A stretch of 64,000 bases of DNA from JAMZMI01 sp049115715 (GTDB taxonomy: Bacteria; Bacteroidota; Bacteroidia; Cytophagales; Cyclobacteriaceae). This document shows, in pieces, positions 26,505-36,020 of the stretch. A program made the translations under genes and the position numbers. Below the pieces are notes generated by a model. It did no database searches, was not told the origin of the DNA, and was given only the letters and a program-made list of their open reading frames with translations. The DNA lies in assembly GCA_049115715.1 (NCBI GenBank), contig JAGDZQ010000006.1:248001-312000 (forward strand), in the 5' to 3' direction. Within the stretch, counting starts at the first letter, position 1, and each line of letters starts with the position of its first letter.

Positions 26505-28139
26505 ATGAGCACGCAAAACTTCACCCTCCTATTAATCATATCAGTAATGCTGACCTTGTGTAGCCCTCCAAAGGAGCAATCCGCAGAAAAACCAAATCCT
26601 GTTCTAGATAAATTGGAGGATTATAAAAAAGTAAAACTGACTGCTGACCTGGGCTTGTTATCTGAAAATGAGAAATCAATGATTCCAAAACTCATTGAAG
26701 CAGCCGTAATCATGGATGGCCTTTTCTGGTATGAGGCATACGGAGACAAAGAAGAGCTACTTTCTCGATTTGAGGATGAAGAAACTAAACAGTACTTGAA
26801 CATTAACTATGGTCCCTGGGACAGACTTGATGACAATACTTCATTCATTGAAGGCGTTGGTGAAAAACCTCTGGGAGCCAATTTCTATCCTATAGATATG
26901 ACCAAAGAGGAATACGATTCGGTGGATTTACCTGGTAAGGACAGCTTTTACACTTTTGTAAGAAGAGATGAATCGGGAAAGCTTTACACTGTTCCATACT
27001 ACAAAAAGTTTAGCAAAGAAGTCCAAAAGGCATCCTTACTACTCTTAGAATGTGCTGACTTAGCTGAAGACGAAGGGTTAAAGCAATATCTCAACCTGAG
27101 AGCGAAGGCATTATTGAACGATGAATACAGAGAGAGCGATATGGCTTGGATGGACATGAAAACGAATGGTTTAGATATCGTAATCGGCCCGATTGAAAAT
27201 TATGAAGACAAACTATTCGGTAAGAAAACGGCTCATGAAGCCTATGTGTTGATTAAGGATAAAAGCTGGAGTGAAAGACTGTCTAAGTATGCTGCTTTCC
27301 TCCCTGAGCTACAAAGGGGCATTCCCGTTTCGGATGCATACAAAGCTGAAAAACCGGGAAGCGATGCTGACCTCAATGCTTATGATGTGGTTTATTACGC
27401 AGGAGATTGTAATTCCGGATCTAAAACGATTGCAATCAATCTCCCAAATGATGAAGAAGTTCAACTTCAAAAGGGCTCTCGAAGGCTGCAACTTAAAAAT
27501 GCCATGAGAGCCAAGTTCGATGAAATATTGGTTCCGATTTCAAAAGTTCTGATCTCGCCAGATCAGCAAAAGCACATTACGTTTGATGCTTTCTTCGGGA
27601 ATACCATGTTTCACGAAGTTGCACATGGGCTTGGGATTAAAAATACTATAAATGGAAAGGGGACGGTAAGAGAGGCTTTGAAGGAACATTACTCAGCACT
27701 GGAAGAGGGGAAAGCTGACGTACTTGGCCTCTATATGATAACTCAGCTACATGCCAAAGGAGAAATCGAAGGGGACATCAAAGACTACTATACCACTTTT
27801 ATGGCTGGAATATTCCGTTCCATTAGGTTTGGAGCTGCCAGCTCTCACGGAAAAGCCAATATGATCAGATTCAACTTCTTCCAAGAAATGGGAGCCTTTT
27901 CTAAATCCGAAGAAGGATTCTATGTAGTAAATTACGACAAACTGAAGTTGGCAATGAATAAACTGTCTTCCTTGATTTTGACTCTTCAGGGTGATGGGGA
28001 TTATGATGGAGTAATTGCTCTTTTGAATGAAAAAGGAGCTATAGGATCAGTGCTGCAAGCCGATCTTGACAGACTGAAAGAAGAATCCATCCCCGTTGAT
28101 ATCGTGTTTGAGCAAGGAACAGAAGTATTGGGGCTTTAA
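26505..28139 (+). CDS. Peptidase M49 (dipeptidyl-peptidase III)-like lipoprotein
   Basis: The 544-residue protein begins with a signal ending in VMLTLC, a likely lipobox. The zinc site is HEVAH (His370-Glu371-His374) with a second glutamate in EEGKAD (about 400-405), and the overall sequence resembles M49 relatives of Bacteroidota. Classical DPP III has HEXXGH; here the five-residue HEXXH form is used and the chain is shorter than the classical one. The enzyme probably removes dipeptides outside the cytoplasm, but its activity is inferred from the family. Confidence 0.75.
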   Translation: MSTQNFTLLLIISVMLTLCSPPKEQSAEKPNPVLDKLEDYKKVKLTADLGLLSENEKSMIPKLIEAAVIMDGLFWYEAYGDKEELLSRFEDEETKQYLNINYGPWDRLDDNTSFIEGVGEKPLGANFYPIDMTKEEYDSVDLPGKDSFYTFVRRDESGKLYTVPYYKKFSKEVQKASLLLLECADLAEDEGLKQYLNLRAKALLNDEYRESDMAWMDMKTNGLDIVIGPIENYEDKLFGKKTAHEAYVLIKDKSWSERLSKYAAFLPELQRGIPVSDAYKAEKPGSDADLNAYDVVYYAGDCNSGSKTIAINLPNDEEVQLQKGSRRLQLKNAMRAKFDEILVPISKVLISPDQQKHITFDAFFGNTMFHEVAHGLGIKNTINGKGTVREALKEHYSALEEGKADVLGLYMITQLHAKGEIEGDIKDYYTTFMAGIFRSIRFGAASSHGKANMIRFNFFQEMGAFSKSEEGFYVVNYDKLKLAMNKLSSLILTLQGDGDYDGVIALLNEKGAIGSVLQADLDRLKEESIPVDIVFEQGTEVLGL

Positions 28140-28326
28140 AATGAACGAACCTTAATTGAGAGCCAAATATTTCTATAAGGCTCGTCTCATAATTGAAAAC
28201 GATATAAGAGTGCTTAGCAGATCATTGAAAAGTGATGCTACAATCAATCTATTAATGAGTATGATTAATTGCTTACTTCCATCGAATGGATTAATTATAT
28301 TGCCAAATCTTAAATAAGAATACGAT

Positions 28327-29547
28327 TTGAAATTTTCAGAATTTGGGCTTGACCCAAAATTACAAGAAGGCATTGAGGCGATTGGATATGAAAATGCCAC
28401 GCCCGTTCAGGATGCTACCATTCCATTGATTTTGGAGGGCAAAGACATGATTGCTTCTGCTCAAACAGGTACTGGTAAAACAGCGGCTTTTCTTCTACCA
28501 GTGATTAATAAGATTCTTCAGCAACCTGAAGATGATCATATCAAAGCCTTGATTATCGTTCCTACACGTGAATTGGCGGTACAGATCGATCAACAACTTG
28601 AGGGACTCTCCTACTACACTTCAGTAAGCTCGCTTGCTGTATATGGAGGTGGTGATGGCTCTTCTTTTGATAGAGAAAGGAAAGCACTCTCAGAAGGAGC
28701 TGATATCATTATAGGTACTCCTGGTAGACTAATAGCACATCTAAACATGAAGTATGTAAAGGTGGAAAAGTTAAACTATCTGATACTGGATGAAGCAGAC
28801 AGAATGTTGGATATGGGTTTCAATGAGGACATTACCAAGATCATGTCTTTCTTACCTAAAAAGAGACAGTCTCTACTTTTCTCTGCGACTATGCCTCCAA
28901 AAATGCGAGCGCTGGCAAAAGAAATACTCATTGACCCAGAAGAGGTAAGTATTTCGATTTCTAAACCCAACGAAAAAATCGTTCAGGCTGCATTCATCGT
29001 TTATGACTCACAGAAGATTCCTCTTGTAAAGCATATTTTAAAAGCTGAATGGCTAAAAAGTGTGATCGTATTCTGCTCTACCAAGGACAGTACCAAGCAA
29101 CTTACGCGAGATTTGAAAAAGGCTGGAAATCCGGTTGAAGAAATTCATTCTGACTTGGATCAAAAACAACGAGAGGATGTATTGAGTCTTTTCAAAAGCA
29201 AAAAATTAATCACCCTCGTGGCAACAGATATTCTTTCCAGAGGAATAGATGTAGAAGATATCGATCTTGTGATTAACTATGATGTGCCAAACGAAGGTGA
29301 GGACTACATCCATAGAATTGGTAGAACAGCACGTGCAGCTCGCAAAGGAGCCGCTTTCACATTTGTGAATGAAAAAGAACAAAGCAAAATGCTTGCAATC
29401 GAAGAGTTGCTTGGAAAACCTGTACCTAAGGCAAAAATCCCAGAACACATAGGTGAAGGCCCTGAGTATAAGCCTGTAAAAGGACGCGGGGGTCGAGGTG
29501 GAAAAGGTGGCGGTTACCGAGGCAAAAAGGGACCAAAAAGAAGTTAA
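28327..29547 (+). CDS. DEAD-box RNA helicase, RhlE-like
   Basis: The 406-residue protein has all helicase motifs: Q motif FSEFGLDPKLQEGIEAIGYENATPVQ, AQTGTGKTAAF, PTRELA, TPGR, DEAD, SAT, ATDILSRGIDVED and HRIGRTAR. A glycine- and lysine-rich tail (GRGGRGGKGGGYRGKKGPKRS) would aid RNA binding. A TTG at 28327 is taken as the start, since the Q motif begins at the third residue and no upstream ATG fits. It unwinds RNA during ribosome assembly, mRNA decay or cold growth. The 187-bp leader upstream shows no other clear feature. Confidence 0.95.
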   Translation: MKFSEFGLDPKLQEGIEAIGYENATPVQDATIPLILEGKDMIASAQTGTGKTAAFLLPVINKILQQPEDDHIKALIIVPTRELAVQIDQQLEGLSYYTSVSSLAVYGGGDGSSFDRERKALSEGADIIIGTPGRLIAHLNMKYVKVEKLNYLILDEADRMLDMGFNEDITKIMSFLPKKRQSLLFSATMPPKMRALAKEILIDPEEVSISISKPNEKIVQAAFIVYDSQKIPLVKHILKAEWLKSVIVFCSTKDSTKQLTRDLKKAGNPVEEIHSDLDQKQREDVLSLFKSKKLITLVATDILSRGIDVEDIDLVINYDVPNEGEDYIHRIGRTARAARKGAAFTFVNEKEQSKMLAIEELLGKPVPKAKIPEHIGEGPEYKPVKGRGGRGGKGGGYRGKKGPKRS

Positions 29548-29580
29548 AATCATCTAATCATTCAAATAATTTAAGCGACT

Positions 29581-30111
29581 ATGGACATAGGAATAGGATC
29601 GCGTGTACGTCATGCTGAGTTTGGAGTTGGTGTTGTGATTCAGGTCTCATCAGAAGAATTGATTATCACCTTTGTGAATCACGGTGTTTTGGATATTGAT
29701 CATACCACTGCTGATGCCGAACTGGAAGTGCTGGAAAGAGCCGAGCCAATCAAAAACATGGTGAGTCTTGCAGATATAGAGGATTCGCTTCGCAAAATTG
29801 TAGGTACGGTTACTGATGAAACAGCACTCGTAGATATGGGTGAAAAGTGGACCGGAGGTAAACTCATCTTCCAACCCGGAAATCCTGATTTAAAACCCTA
29901 CGAACTCCCTGTGGAGACTTTCTTTCATAAAATAGTCATGGTACGCGATAGACTGAGAGTCATGGAACAGCGTGTAAATAGCTCTAGCTTAAGTGATGAA
30001 GATAAAGTCAATCTTCAGCAGTACATCACTCGAATCTATGGAAGCCTGACTTCCTTCAATGTATTGTTTACCAGCAAGCAGGAAGGGTTTACAGGAGTTA
30101 GTTCGAATTAG
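29581..30111 (+). CDS. Protein of unknown function with CarD/Tudor-like N-terminus
   Basis: The 176-residue protein opens GIGSRVRHAEFGVGVVIQVSSEELIITFVNHGVLDID, a small beta-barrel pattern like the N-terminal domain of CarD or a Tudor fold. The rest is charged and helical (DRLRVMEQRVNSSSLSDEDKVNLQQYI). It follows the helicase gene by 33 bp on the same strand and may share its transcript, which hints at RNA or transcription work. No exact family is named. Confidence 0.7.
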   Translation: MDIGIGSRVRHAEFGVGVVIQVSSEELIITFVNHGVLDIDHTTADAELEVLERAEPIKNMVSLADIEDSLRKIVGTVTDETALVDMGEKWTGGKLIFQPGNPDLKPYELPVETFFHKIVMVRDRLRVMEQRVNSSSLSDEDKVNLQQYITRIYGSLTSFNVLFTSKQEGFTGVSSN

Positions 30112-30135
30112 TAACAACGATAAATCTCGCTTGTA

Positions 30136-30159
30136 TCAAACTATTGGTCTATAGTTTGA
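30136..30159. promoter_or_regulatory. Inverted repeat upstream of the pirin gene
   Basis: TCAAACTAT (30136-30144) and ATAGTTTGA (30151-30159) are perfect inverted 9-mers six bases apart. No T tract follows, so an operator fits better than a terminator. It lies about 50 bp before the pirin start. Confidence 0.4.
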
Positions 30160-30209
30160 CACTTACTTTGGGCAAATTCTGAAACAGAATTCATTAGTTT
30201 TATATTTCC

Positions 30210-31169
30210 ATGACGCGCAAAGAATTCATCAACAGGTCAGCAATACTGGGAGCTAGCGTAGTACTGGATGGACTTACCAATAGAGCTTATGGAATGTTCT
30301 CCGTTGAGAAATCAAGAGGAGTATTGCAAATATTGAATCCACACCGAACAATGGTAGGCTCCCTACCAATCATTCGAGCTTTTCCCGGTGGAGCAAGGGA
30401 TTACATATCTCCATTTATTCTTTTGGATGAGTTTGGCCCTATTAGTTTGGATGCATGCAGCGACCCTTTGGGAGTAGCTGCACACCCACATGCCGGAATT
30501 GTACCCACTACTTATTTTCTCTCCGGAACGGGGCACCACAAAGACAGTCTCAACTATGATATACAAGTAAACAAGGGAGAATTTATGATGTTTAGCTCCG
30601 GCAAAGGAGCTATTCATATGGAGGAAACCGGAACTCAACTTTACAACGAAGGGGGCACCTATCACGGGTTTCAAATTTGGCTAAACTTACCTGCTAAGCA
30701 CAAGTTCATTGATCCCAACACTTTTATCCATAAGAAAGAGGGCTTACCTGAAATCACCACCAAAGACTATAGCATAAAGGTCGTGATGGGACAGTATGAC
30801 GATAAGAAATCAGCAGCTTATACACACTCGCCTGCGTTTTACTATCATGTTAAGATGAACCCAAACTCCAAGCTAAGTTTTGAAACCGACCCAACTCATA
30901 ATGCTTTCATATACAATGTAGAAGGCGAGTTGGAACTGAAGGATCAAACCATCTTGAAAAAGAACCATTTAGCCCTTTTCGAGAGAATGAAAAGCGAGAT
31001 TCATGTTTTCAGCGAGGGTAAATCAGAGTTTCTACTTCTGGGAGGAAGTCCACTAAATGATCCAATCGTTTCGTACGGCCCTTTCGTAATGAATACAGAA
31101 CAGCAAATCAATCAGTGTGTCAGAAACTACCAATCAGGAAAAATGGGAAACCCTGACCTTGTGAAATAA
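30210..31169 (+). CDS. Pirin-family protein with N-terminal Tat-like segment
   Basis: The 319-residue protein has the two-cupin pirin fold. The metal ligands are visible: His92 and His94 in AHPHAG, His136 and Glu138 in GAIHMEET. Pirins bind iron and some act as quercetin dioxygenases. Unlike usual pirins, it starts with MTRKEFINRSAILGASVV, which resembles a Tat signal but has Arg-Lys in place of the twin Arg, so export is possible and not proven. The MOSC gene follows after five bases. Confidence 0.85.
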   Translation: MTRKEFINRSAILGASVVLDGLTNRAYGMFSVEKSRGVLQILNPHRTMVGSLPIIRAFPGGARDYISPFILLDEFGPISLDACSDPLGVAAHPHAGIVPTTYFLSGTGHHKDSLNYDIQVNKGEFMMFSSGKGAIHMEETGTQLYNEGGTYHGFQIWLNLPAKHKFIDPNTFIHKKEGLPEITTKDYSIKVVMGQYDDKKSAAYTHSPAFYYHVKMNPNSKLSFETDPTHNAFIYNVEGELELKDQTILKKNHLALFERMKSEIHVFSEGKSEFLLLGGSPLNDPIVSYGPFVMNTEQQINQCVRNYQSGKMGNPDLVK

Positions 31170-31174
31170 AAGAT

Positions 31175-31675
31175 ATGAGTGAGGCTATCATAAAGAAAAT
31201 GATCAATACACTACCTCAAAAGGGAACGGTTGAGTGGATTGGTCTTAGACCTGCAAGCAAGGCTCCCATGAATATTGTAGAAAGCGTGTTAGCTGCGAAA
31301 AGTGAGGGCCTGATTGGAGATCGATTTAAAGGTAAGATTTCAACTAAAAGACAGGTGACGTTAATCCAAGCAGAACATATAGAAACTGTAAGGTCTGTCA
31401 TGAAAATGAAAAACCTACCTCCTGAGCTACTCAGAAGAAATATCGTTGTAAGTGGAATCAACTTACTTGCTCTAAAGGATAAGAGATTCACCATAGGAAA
31501 GGCTATTTTGGAAACTACCGGAGAGTGTCACCCCTGCTCTCGTATGGAAAAGACATTAGGAGATGGTGGCTATAATGCCATGAGGGGACATGGAGGTATT
31601 ACAGCACGTGTATTAAGTGAAGGAGAAATAAGAATTGGTGATGATGTTTATTTCAACGATTCATTTCAGCTTTAG
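31175..31675 (+). CDS. MOSC-domain protein
   Basis: The 166-residue protein has the MOSC pattern: GLIGDRFKGKISTKRQVTLIQ, the conserved Cys in GECHPCSRMEKTLGDGGYNAMRGHGGITARVLSEGEIRIGD. MOSC proteins handle sulfur or molybdenum cofactor chemistry; the Cys here fits a sulfur-carrier type. It is in an apparent operon with pirin and ends close to the convergent oxidoreductase gene. Confidence 0.9.
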   Translation: MSEAIIKKMINTLPQKGTVEWIGLRPASKAPMNIVESVLAAKSEGLIGDRFKGKISTKRQVTLIQAEHIETVRSVMKMKNLPPELLRRNIVVSGINLLALKDKRFTIGKAILETTGECHPCSRMEKTLGDGGYNAMRGHGGITARVLSEGEIRIGDDVYFNDSFQL

Positions 31676-31688
31676 ACCAATGATCCTC

Positions 31689-32714
31689 CTATAGTTTGCA
31701 GGGTGTATTGTTCAAAGAAGATTCATAAATAGCTTCCTGAATCATCACATTTTTGAGATAATCTTCAACACTAGTTTCAAATGTATTTCCAGCTATCAGT
31801 GAATCGATAAAGTGTTTTTGAGTAGCATAAACACAGTCTCCCGCAAAACTTGATTTACTTGGATGATAGTTATGAGGTTTTTCTGACTCTCCCAATTTCT
31901 GAATTGTGATATTTCCATCATTATAAAGTCTTAGACTCCCTTCATTTCCCTCTATTAGAAATTCTCCAAAAGTATACCTTGAATCTGCAGAGTTACTCTC
32001 ATTGTATCTATTTCCATCTAAGATTGCTGTAACTCCCGAATCAAATTCAAAATGGACGACCCCTGAATCCTCTCCTACAATATCTTTATTCAACTTCTTT
32101 AGTCGAGCCATCAGCCAGGTCGGTTCGCCAGCTAAATACCTGAATATATCCACGAAGTGAATCCCTGTCTCATAGATCAGGAGTCTTGGCATGGTTCTGA
32201 AGTACGGCTGTCGACTCATATAAGCATCTTGTTGCCATCCGTCTCCCATTCGCATGCGGAAGTTCATGTAGAAGATTTGATCTCCTAAAGCACCTGATTC
32301 AAGTATTTTTTTTATCTCTCTATGCCAGGGTTGAAACCGAAAGTTTTCATGAACCATCATAGGAACGCTGTATTCCCCAGACAGAGCCGCTATTTTTTTT
32401 GCATCCTCTAAACTAGGAGCGAGAGGTTTTTGACAAATAATTGCTGTTCCAGCCTTAGCTGCTAAGGTGCACATGTCTAAGTGAAAAGCAGGGGGAGTAA
32501 TGATATCAACAAAATCAGGTTGCTCTTTCTCCAACATCTCAGAAAAATCAGAATAGATTCTTGGTACCCCCCATTTCAGCGAGACCTCCTTAGTTTTGAC
32601 TTCATCCAAATCGCATAAAGCAACTATTTCAACCTGATCCAATCGAGACCATGCATCATAGTGAAACTGACTAAAATACCCCGCTCCTACGCAAACACCT
32701 CGCAGTTTCTTCAT
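31689..32714 (-). CDS. Gfo/Idh/MocA-family oxidoreductase
   Basis: The ATG at 32714 gives 341 residues; a TTG at 32738 would overlap the preceding gene and is less likely. The Rossmann start is GVCVGAGYFSQFHYDAW, followed by VDIITPPAFHLDM and the CQKPLAPS motif with the catalytic Lys. The C-terminal part has ETGIHFVDIFRYLAGEP. It oxidises or reduces a sugar or sugar acid with NAD(P). It is the last gene of the catabolic operon, 13 bp after the MFS gene, and may feed or finish the acid-sugar route. Confidence 0.9.
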   Translation of the reverse strand: MKKLRGVCVGAGYFSQFHYDAWSRLDQVEIVALCDLDEVKTKEVSLKWGVPRIYSDFSEMLEKEQPDFVDIITPPAFHLDMCTLAAKAGTAIICQKPLAPSLEDAKKIAALSGEYSVPMMVHENFRFQPWHREIKKILESGALGDQIFYMNFRMRMGDGWQQDAYMSRQPYFRTMPRLLIYETGIHFVDIFRYLAGEPTWLMARLKKLNKDIVGEDSGVVHFEFDSGVTAILDGNRYNESNSADSRYTFGEFLIEGNEGSLRLYNDGNITIQKLGESEKPHNYHPSKSSFAGDCVYATQKHFIDSLIAGNTFETSVEDYLKNVMIQEAIYESSLNNTPCKL

Positions 32715-32727
32715 AGAACTAATACCA

Positions 32728-33981
32728 TCAATACTCAAATATGTTTTTTTCTGGCCTTGCTTTCATCCACAGAAAAATAGCAATAAAATTTAGAATTGCA
32801 GCAACGTAAAAGAAAGGAGAGATCGATCCAGCCCAAGCTTGAAGGTAGGGAAAAGCCAGCGCCGTGATAAAGGCTCCTACATTTCCTGCCATATTCATAG
32901 TACCTGAAACAGCTCCTGAGTTCTTCTTGCCAATGTCAACACAGAATGACCAGGATGGAGATAATGTCATATCAGCTCCAAATATGGCCAACGTTAAAAA
33001 GAATACTGCACCATAAACCTCAGAGGCATAAAGGCTTGAAATCATCCCGATTGTAGCTAGTGAAAATCCAATAATCGCAGGCACTCTTCTCGATTGATTC
33101 CACTTGTTTTTCTTATAAAGACTATCAATCATAGCACCAGACACCCAGTTGCCAAAGGCTCCCCCAATCAAAGGAACTGCTGCAAATACGCCTGCTTCAA
33201 CCGCATTTAATCCATACTCTGTCTTCAAATGAGGGTACAACCAGCTAAGCGCGAAAAAGAAAGTAAAGTTGCTGGCAAAATATTGTCCCATTGCCAATCT
33301 CATATTTTTTGACTTTAAGAGTTGCCCAAAAGTCAATTCCTCCTTTTTCTCAGTTGGGTCTTCCTGCTGCCTATTCGCCTTAATGTATTCTTTTTCCTTA
33401 TCAGAAAGTGCCGCATGCTCAGATGGTTCGTCCCTAAATGCTATGTACCAAACCACTGCCCAGACTATCCCTATTACGCCCAAAAAGATGAATGAATTTC
33501 TCCAACCAAACGAATCAATTAACCATGCGACGAGAGGAAGCGCGAACGCTGCTCCCAATCGTGAACCTGAAAAGTTGATTCCATTGATCAAACCTCTTTC
33601 CGAAATAGGAATCCACGAATACACCGATCTGGCTATGCTTGGAAATGCTCCAGCCTCACCAGCCCCAAATAGCAACCTCAACACGATCATGGAAGTAAAA
33701 TTCCAAGCTGCCCCTGTCAAAGCCGTACAAAGCGACCAAAATGCAACAATGGCAGTCAAGACCTTTCTCGGTCCTAATCGATCCGCCAAAATACCCGCAG
33801 GTGTTTGAAAAAGTGCATAACCGAGAGCAAAAGCTGACAGCACCCACCCCATCATTTTATCACTAAATCCAAGGCTCTCGCCTATTGGCTCCTTCGCTAC
33901 GGAAATGCAAACTCGGTCTATATAGAGGAGTAAGGTCAATAGAAAAGTGCCAAAGACCATAATGTATCTTCCTGGGATCAT
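32728..33981 (-). CDS. MFS transporter of the anion:cation symporter (acid-sugar) type
   Basis: The 417-residue protein has 12 membrane helices in the pattern of hexuronate/galactonate-type carriers: YIDRVCISVAKEPIGESLGFSDKMMGWVLSAFALGYALFQTPAGILADRLGPRK, with the MFS motif between helices 2 and 3. It probably imports the acid sugar that the operon degrades, with H+. Its ATG overlaps the kinase stop codon (ATGA), so it is co-translated with the kinase. Confidence 0.9.
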   Translation of the reverse strand: MIPGRYIMVFGTFLLTLLLYIDRVCISVAKEPIGESLGFSDKMMGWVLSAFALGYALFQTPAGILADRLGPRKVLTAIVAFWSLCTALTGAAWNFTSMIVLRLLFGAGEAGAFPSIARSVYSWIPISERGLINGINFSGSRLGAAFALPLVAWLIDSFGWRNSFIFLGVIGIVWAVVWYIAFRDEPSEHAALSDKEKEYIKANRQQEDPTEKKEELTFGQLLKSKNMRLAMGQYFASNFTFFFALSWLYPHLKTEYGLNAVEAGVFAAVPLIGGAFGNWVSGAMIDSLYKKNKWNQSRRVPAIIGFSLATIGMISSLYASEVYGAVFFLTLAIFGADMTLSPSWSFCVDIGKKNSGAVSGTMNMAGNVGAFITALAFPYLQAWAGSISPFFYVAAILNFIAIFLWMKARPEKNIFEY

Positions 33982-35378
33982 AATGCTGTTGATTTAAGTT
34001 TCTGATAAACATCCCAGAGAGCAGATTCACTACCTACATTACCTGGAAAGATGATATATGAAATATTGGGGAATTTTGATTCTTGTCCTGTTTTCCAGAC
34101 GGGTACGCCGGAGAGTACCTGCCCTTGAATCAAGGCTCTTTTAATCCGAAGCGACTTGGTAGCAATATCGCTAGAAGTGATCCCTCCTTTCGCTAGCACA
34201 AATCTGGGTTTTACCTCAAGACTTGAGACTAATGAAACGACAAACGCAGAAACGGAAGAGCCAATATTCAGACTAGATTCAGCATCAGCACCTGATTGTA
34301 ATATTCGGGAGGTATACACGACCACATCTCTATCCTCCTGAAGAAGTAATTTCAACTTTTCTTGCACTTCAACTCTATAACTATCTGATTCAGAGGAAAG
34401 TATTCGATTTACTTCCAACTCAATAACTGACACGTCCGCATTATCCAGAAGGTAATCAAGCTGAGAAGTGGTCTTGGGCACATACGAGCCTATTACCAAT
34501 AGCCCTCCTTTCCCATCTGAACTAATGAGATCTTTCCTTACAAGATTAGAAATAGGTTTCTTTCCATAAAGCGACGATACAAATGATGCCGAACACCTTA
34601 CCGAAAAACTCTTTTTAGACCGTAAAAGACAGATTGTAAAGAAATCTAATTCCTTGTAATTAGATGCATTGACAGCAATGACATCTGATGAGTCGAATTG
34701 CTTAAGTCTATCAATGAGCGAATGGCTATCCCCAGAATTTAACTCTGTAAGTGATATAGATTTGATGTTGCTTTTAGCAATTCCTCCTTCATATTTTTCC
34801 TCAACCCAATCTATCAGATTAGAGGATCGATATCCGAACGCCTTATCCTGAGCAAAGGATGTTTCTCCGACTGGAACTAATCTCGAATTATCTGTCAGGT
34901 AATGAACGTCATCAATCGTATATCTTCCTCCTTCGAAAAATGCAGGAATCAGAATATTAAGGTCTTTTGATTCGCCAAACCCATCATCAAAAGCAGTCAT
35001 TTCTAATGGATAATGCCCTCTTAGCGTGGAATCTCCTCTGCTAATTACGTTGATCTGCCTTTTTGTTCGGTCACTTGCCTTTCTAATATTCTCACCAATA
35101 AGTTTCAACAGAGTGCCCGCCTTGGCTGCAGGCATACTTCTTGAGTTTGTTAAGATAAAAAATACGGATGTCCCTTTTTCTAATTCGGCACAAATCTCGT
35201 CTACCCCCCATGTGGTAATAACCGGAATATCATAGACAGTTTGACCTCCGGTTGGATCATCATCTAAAATAATGTAGGTCAGCCCATTTCCAATTCTCTC
35301 CTTCCCTATTGCTTCCCTGAATTCAGAATCGAACTTAAAAGTTGGTATTGAAGGGGTTATGGACTTGGCTTTAGGCAT
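33978..35378 (-). CDS. Four-carbon acid sugar kinase (OtnK family)
   Basis: The 466-residue protein has the N-terminal motif ILDDDPTGGQTVYDI and the order of parts of the OtnK/DUF1537 family, with NVISRGDSTLRGHYPLE and a C-terminal nucleotide-binding region FVLAKGGITSSDIATK. Known members phosphorylate four-carbon acid sugars such as threonate or erythronate at C4. It is the clearest substrate clue for the operon. The usual partner, a PdxA-like decarboxylating dehydrogenase, is absent; an isocitrate/tartrate-type dehydrogenase is encoded instead. Confidence 0.9.
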   Translation of the reverse strand: MPKAKSITPSIPTFKFDSEFREAIGKERIGNGLTYIILDDDPTGGQTVYDIPVITTWGVDEICAELEKGTSVFFILTNSRSMPAAKAGTLLKLIGENIRKASDRTKRQINVISRGDSTLRGHYPLEMTAFDDGFGESKDLNILIPAFFEGGRYTIDDVHYLTDNSRLVPVGETSFAQDKAFGYRSSNLIDWVEEKYEGGIAKSNIKSISLTELNSGDSHSLIDRLKQFDSSDVIAVNASNYKELDFFTICLLRSKKSFSVRCSASFVSSLYGKKPISNLVRKDLISSDGKGGLLVIGSYVPKTTSQLDYLLDNADVSVIELEVNRILSSESDSYRVEVQEKLKLLLQEDRDVVVYTSRILQSGADAESSLNIGSSVSAFVVSLVSSLEVKPRFVLAKGGITSSDIATKSLRIKRALIQGQVLSGVPVWKTGQESKFPNISYIIFPGNVGSESALWDVYQKLKSTAL

Positions 35379-35380
35379 CC

Positions 35381-36013
35381 TTAGTCTTCTATAGCTATCA
35401 CCCGAGCAGGAGCTCCGTCTCCACCTTTAATTTTCAGAGGCAAAGCCACCAGAGTCACTTTTTTAGCCGTTATACTCTCTAGATTAGTTAAGCCCTCAAC
35501 GATTATTACCCGACCACCCAACAGTATTTCGTGGATTTTGGTCACTTCTTCAATATTGTTGACATCAGCGACGGAAGGTGGCTCTACTCCGAGTAATTTC
35601 ACTTCTTTCTCAACCAACCAATGTGCAAGCTCCTCGCTCACTCTTGGAAGCTTGTTGCGATACTCCGGAGAGCCAATCTTACTACTCCAGCCTGATTTCA
35701 GGACTATTCCCTCGCGTGACTTGAAGTCATGTTGAACATCTCCCAGATGCTCGATACTTATAAGGCCACCAGGTTCAATATCTGAAATATCAACAATCCA
35801 GGATTCCACCAGGAAATCCTGAACTGGCATTTTATCTATTGTTGGGCCATCTACACCAAAGTGAATCGGTGCATCCATGTGTGTGCCTGCATGTGAATAC
35901 AGATGGAGCGTTTTGGCGTTCCACCCATCTTTACCCAAGTCTTTTGCCTGATCAAAAGACACACCAGGCATGTCCTCAGAATAGGTCAAAGTCAAGTCAT
36001 GGATGCGGCTCAT
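35381..36013 (-). CDS. Cyclase-family (kynurenine formamidase-like) metal hydrolase
   Basis: The 210-residue protein has the metal motif HAGTHMDAPIHF with the pattern HxGTHxDxPxH, and a later EGLTNLESI. The cyclase/KynB family uses a divalent metal to cleave amide or ester-type bonds. In this operon a lactonase or amidase action on the incoming compound is possible (inference). It is two bases from the kinase gene. Confidence 0.88.
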   Translation of the reverse strand: MSRIHDLTLTYSEDMPGVSFDQAKDLGKDGWNAKTLHLYSHAGTHMDAPIHFGVDGPTIDKMPVQDFLVESWIVDISDIEPGGLISIEHLGDVQHDFKSREGIVLKSGWSSKIGSPEYRNKLPRVSEELAHWLVEKEVKLLGVEPPSVADVNNIEEVTKIHEILLGGRVIIVEGLTNLESITAKKVTLVALPLKIKGGDGAPARVIAIED

Positions 36014-36020
36014 AGAATAC

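Noticed and set aside
33269..33808. A 179-codon plus-strand frame inside the MFS gene
   Set aside because: It is a mirror frame of a clear 12-helix transporter and carries no motif.
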